Source: an uncultured Planctomycetaceae bacterium
GTDB taxonomy: Bacteria; Planctomycetota; Planctomycetia; Pirellulales; Pirellulaceae
Assembly: GCA_937904535.1 (NCBI GenBank)
Contig: CALELC010000228.1
Location: 1-9,968, forward strand
Direction of reading: 5' to 3'
Length of the DNA: 9,968 nt
The position numbers were made by a program, and so were the translations under genes. The notes beneath the pieces are model-generated. The model searched no databases, had not been told where the DNA came from, and saw only the letters and a program-made list of their open reading frames with translations. How positions within the stretch are numbered: the stretch's first letter is position 1; the number at the start of each line of letters is the position of its first letter. This document shows positions 8,121 through 9,968 of the stretch, piece after piece.

Positions 8121-8143
8121 AGTGCAAACGCTCGCGTAGCACT
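8121..8143. terminator. Imperfect hairpin just after the SUKH/TPR gene
   Basis: AGTGC (8121-8125) pairs with GCACT (8139-8143), and inside it CGC pairs with GCG, separated by small unpaired stretches. It begins 7 nt after the TAG stop at 8113, the right place for a transcript end. There is no following T-run and the helix is interrupted, so it is only a tentative terminator. Confidence 0.25.
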
Positions 8144-8230
8144 TAGAATGGCCCCGAGAAGCCGTGCCGCTCGCCCTGCGGCGTGAACGCCAATCCAGCC
8201 CCATGCTTCCAGCCCTTCGCTTGGTAGCAG

Positions 8231-8320
8231 CGGGCGTCAGTCCCCGGCTCCGTTAACGGAGGGGCGGTAGCCCCCGGCCCTACGAACGGCCGAGCGTCAG
8301 CATCCGGCCCCATGACCAGA
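8231..8320. repeat. Three imperfect tandem 30-nt repeats
   Basis: Units begin at 8231, 8261 and 8291. Each has a 20-nt core of the form SGRGCGKYAG-YMYCCGGCYC, followed by a more variable 10-nt spacer. By hand alignment, pairs of units agree at 19-21 of 30 positions, with the core better conserved (14-15 of 20) than the spacer. The first spacer is part of the palindrome at 8248-8261. The composition (GGGCGTCAG, CCCCGGC) is like the GC-rich intergenic repeats I associate with Rhodopirellula-type genomes, but that likeness is from memory. It is not a CRISPR: the unit is too short and the spacers too small and too similar. Confidence 0.65.
8248..8261. repeat. 14-nt perfect palindrome CTCCGTTAACGGAG
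   Basis: The sequence is its own reverse complement. It is flanked by CCCC on the left (8242-8245) and GGG on the right (8262-8264), which could extend the helix past a two-base GG bulge. It lies across the junction of the first and second 30-nt repeat units. It could be a DNA-binding dimer site or an RNA/cruciform hairpin; nothing in the sequence decides between them. Confidence 0.55.
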
Positions 8321-8484
8321 ACATCGCCCGCCCCCACCCCACCAATCCGAAAACCTCCCTATAACTGAGCACTGATCGTGCGTTCGTCGTGCGGCGAGTA
8401 ACACGATACCGCTTGCAGTCGCAGGCTCACTCCGTGCGCTTGTGACTGTGGTGTGCCCACCTCACCTCCGGCCCCGGACCTTTC

Positions 8485-9968
8485 ATGAAACTGCGGATCT
8501 TGCTGTTGATCGTTGCGCTCGTGCCCGCTCTGGCCAGCGCCCAGCCGCCACGTCAAACCGCTCTGCCGGCAAGCCAGTCGCTCGAGATGTTCGAGTTGCA
8601 CCCGGACCTGCGGATCGAACTGGTCGCCAGCGAACCGCAGATCGTCGATCCTGTCACAGCCGCTTTTGATCACCGGGGGCGTTTGTGGGTGGTCGAGATG
8701 AACGATTACCCGACCGGACCGCTGCCGGGCCAATCGCCGAACGGCAAAATCAAGGTCCTGAGCGACCAGGACGGTGACGGCTTCTTGGAAACCGCCGCGA
8801 CGTTTGCCGATTCGCTCGTGTTTCCAACCGGGCTCACCCCATTTCGTGATGGCGTGATCGCCACGATCGCTGGCCGCGTCGTCTATCTGGCCGACACCGA
8901 TGGCGACGGCCAATGCGATCATCGCGAAGACTGGTTCACCGGGTTCAGTGAAGACAACGAGCAACTGCGTGCCAATCATCCGACCTGGACGATGGAGAAC
9001 GAAATCCATGTCGCCAGCGGGCTCCGCGGCGGTGAAGTCCGGTCGGCCCATGCGCGCTGGCCGGCGAGCGAGCAGCCGCTGTCGCTGGCAACTCGCGATT
9101 TTCGCTTCTCACCCTTTGGCGGTCAGTACCGTGCCGTTGCGGGCAACTCGCAGTTCGGCTTCTATCAAGACGACAGCGGCCGGAACTTCATCTGCAGCAA
9201 TCGCAATCCCTGCCGTTTGCTGCTGGCGGAGGCCGACCAAGTCGCTGGCAATCCGCTGCTGCCACTTGGCCAATGGGCCGTCGACGTGATGCCAGCCGCC
9301 GAAGACAGTCAGGTCTTTCCGCTGGTCGAGGCTTGGACCACCAGCAATCTGCATGCGGGCCAGTTCACAGCCGCCTGCGGCGTTTATCGTTACCAAAGTG
9401 ACTGGTTGTCCCCGTGGTTGGCAAACGATTTCTTTGCGTGCGAGCCGACCGGATCGCTCGTTCAGCGGTACCGCCAAGACCGCGATGGAATTGTGCCGCA
9501 GTCCAGCCGTGGCCGCGCCGGTGTGGAGTTTCTGGCGTCCACGGACCCGTGGTTTCGCCCGGTCGATCTGTTCGACGGCCCGGACGGCGCGATGTATGTC
9601 GTCGACATGCACCGCGCTGTAATCGAGCACCCGCAGTGGATGCCGCAGGAGTTGCAGAGCCGCGAGGACATGCGCTGGGGCAACAACGCGGGCCGCATCT
9701 ACCGCATCGTCCCGCGGGCGGCGGAGCAGCGGCCACAGCCCAGCATCGATTTCGCTTCGGCCTCCGTGGCTCAGCAGATCGCGGCCCTAGCGAGCGATAA
9801 CCGCTGGGCACGGGTCACCGCCGGCCGGCGGTTGGCGGAATCGCTGCAGCGAGCCAGCACCGCTGATGGTGAGACCGAGGAACTGCAGAGGATCGTCGAC
9901 CCACTCACCGCCGCCGCGACCGAGGCCAAGCCCGGCCGTGCGGTCCCGCGAGCGCTGTGGCTGCTGCA
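8485..9968 (+). CDS. PVC-type membrane-bound dehydrogenase, N-terminal half, cut by window edge
   Basis: The frame is open from ATG 8485 to the window end, 494 complete codons, with no stop. Residues 1-19 are a signal peptide (LRILLLIVALVPALASA, cleavage ASA|Q), which fixes the start. The nearest upstream in-frame stop is TGA at 8443-8445. About residues 25-410 match the family's beta-propeller-like domain: WVVEMNDYP (68-76), then two DxDGDG loops (DQDGDGFLE 94-102 and DTDGDGQCD 137-145) that look like calcium-binding turns, FADSLVFPTG, NLHAGQF, and RWGNNAGRIYRIVP (397-410). After that the sequence becomes helical and Ala-rich, consistent with the solenoid that usually follows. Full-length members commonly continue to a C-terminal cytochrome c domain with CXXCH, which would lie outside the window. 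Substrate and electron acceptor are unknown; export to the periplasm or membrane is expected. There is no clear ribosome binding site. Confidence 0.88.
   Translation, partial: MKLRILLLIVALVPALASAQPPRQTALPASQSLEMFELHPDLRIELVASEPQIVDPVTAAFDHRGRLWVVEMNDYPTGPLPGQSPNGKIKVLSDQDGDGFLETAATFADSLVFPTGLTPFRDGVIATIAGRVVYLADTDGDGQCDHREDWFTGFSEDNEQLRANHPTWTMENEIHVASGLRGGEVRSAHARWPASEQPLSLATRDFRFSPFGGQYRAVAGNSQFGFYQDDSGRNFICSNRNPCRLLLAEADQVAGNPLLPLGQWAVDVMPAAEDSQVFPLVEAWTTSNLHAGQFTAACGVYRYQSDWLSPWLANDFFACEPTGSLVQRYRQDRDGIVPQSSRGRAGVEFLASTDPWFRPVDLFDGPDGAMYVVDMHRAVIEHPQWMPQELQSREDMRWGNNAGRIYRIVPRAAEQRPQPSIDFASASVAQQIAALASDNRWARVTAGRRLAESLQRASTADGETEELQRIVDPLTAAATEAKPGRAVPRALWLL

Larger units (their letters stand above)
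8114..8484. other. Intergenic region with repeats, no convincing gene
   Basis: This is 371 nt between two plus-strand genes. Its left part (8150-8320) is GC-rich and repeat-like. GGCGT-GA-ACGCC at 8180-8191 is a small inverted repeat, CCAGCCC occurs at 8195 and 8209, and the 30-nt repeats and palindrome are listed separately. The right part (8340-8484) is less structured. TATAAC at 8360-8365 resembles a -10 box but lacks a good -35. A promoter for the dehydrogenase gene probably lies in this right part. No protein-coding or RNA gene is supported. Confidence 0.6.

Noticed and set aside
8231..8320. Possible mini CRISPR array
   Set aside because: Core repeats are only about 20 nt and diverged, spacers are 10 nt and similar to each other, and there are no cas genes nearby.
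8143..8337. 64-residue minus-strand frame with 10-residue repeats
   Set aside because: Its periodicity is explained by the 30-nt DNA repeat. It has no ribosome site or recognisable domain, so it is treated as repeat DNA rather than a gene.
8360..8365. TATAAC as a promoter -10 box for the dehydrogenase gene
   Set aside because: The sequence 17 nt upstream is C-rich with no -35 resemblance; a six-base match alone is not enough.

Overview
The window looks like chromosomal DNA from a planctomycete, most likely a Pirellulaceae/Rhodopirellula-type bacterium. The strongest evidence is the gene entering from the right. It is a signal-peptide-bearing 'PVC-type membrane-bound dehydrogenase', a family greatly expanded in Planctomycetes and Verrucomicrobia. 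GC-rich coding sequence, weak or absent Shine-Dalgarno sites, frequent non-ATG starts and GC-rich intergenic repeats fit the same assignment. The genus is inference.

Layout, left to right. (1) 1-1453, + strand: the 3' part of a gamma-glutamyltransferase, complete through its autocatalytic threonine and small subunit. (2) 1454-1728: a convergent intergenic gap with one good hairpin. (3) 6549 down to 1729, - strand: a compact apparent operon, in transcription order an exported S9B dipeptidyl-peptidase IV-like protease, an M20D amidohydrolase/aminoacylase, and a GCS2-family (YbdK-like) carboxylate-amine ligase. The gaps are 33 nt and 3 nt. (4) 6550-6748: a divergent control region. (5) 6749-8113, + strand: an unusual protein with an N-terminal domain resembling SMI1/KNR4 (SUKH) and one TPR-like repeat, apparently starting at TTG. 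(6) 8114-8484: a 371-nt intergenic stretch holding three imperfect tandem 30-nt repeats and a 14-nt perfect palindrome. (7) 8485 to the right edge, + strand: the N-terminal half of the membrane-bound dehydrogenase, cut by the window.

The first four enzymes share a theme of peptide and gamma-glutamyl chemistry. GGT and DPP-IV would trim extracytoplasmic gamma-glutamyl compounds and peptides. The M20D enzyme would deacylate or split small products. The GCS2 ligase would make a carboxylate-amine bond, typically gamma-glutamyl. A linked scavenging or gamma-glutamyl cycle is plausible but inferred from neighbourhood only. I see no CRISPR array, tRNA, rRNA, transposase or phage gene. Nothing here is clearly a new defence or mobile system; the most open questions are the SUKH/TPR protein and the intergenic repeats.
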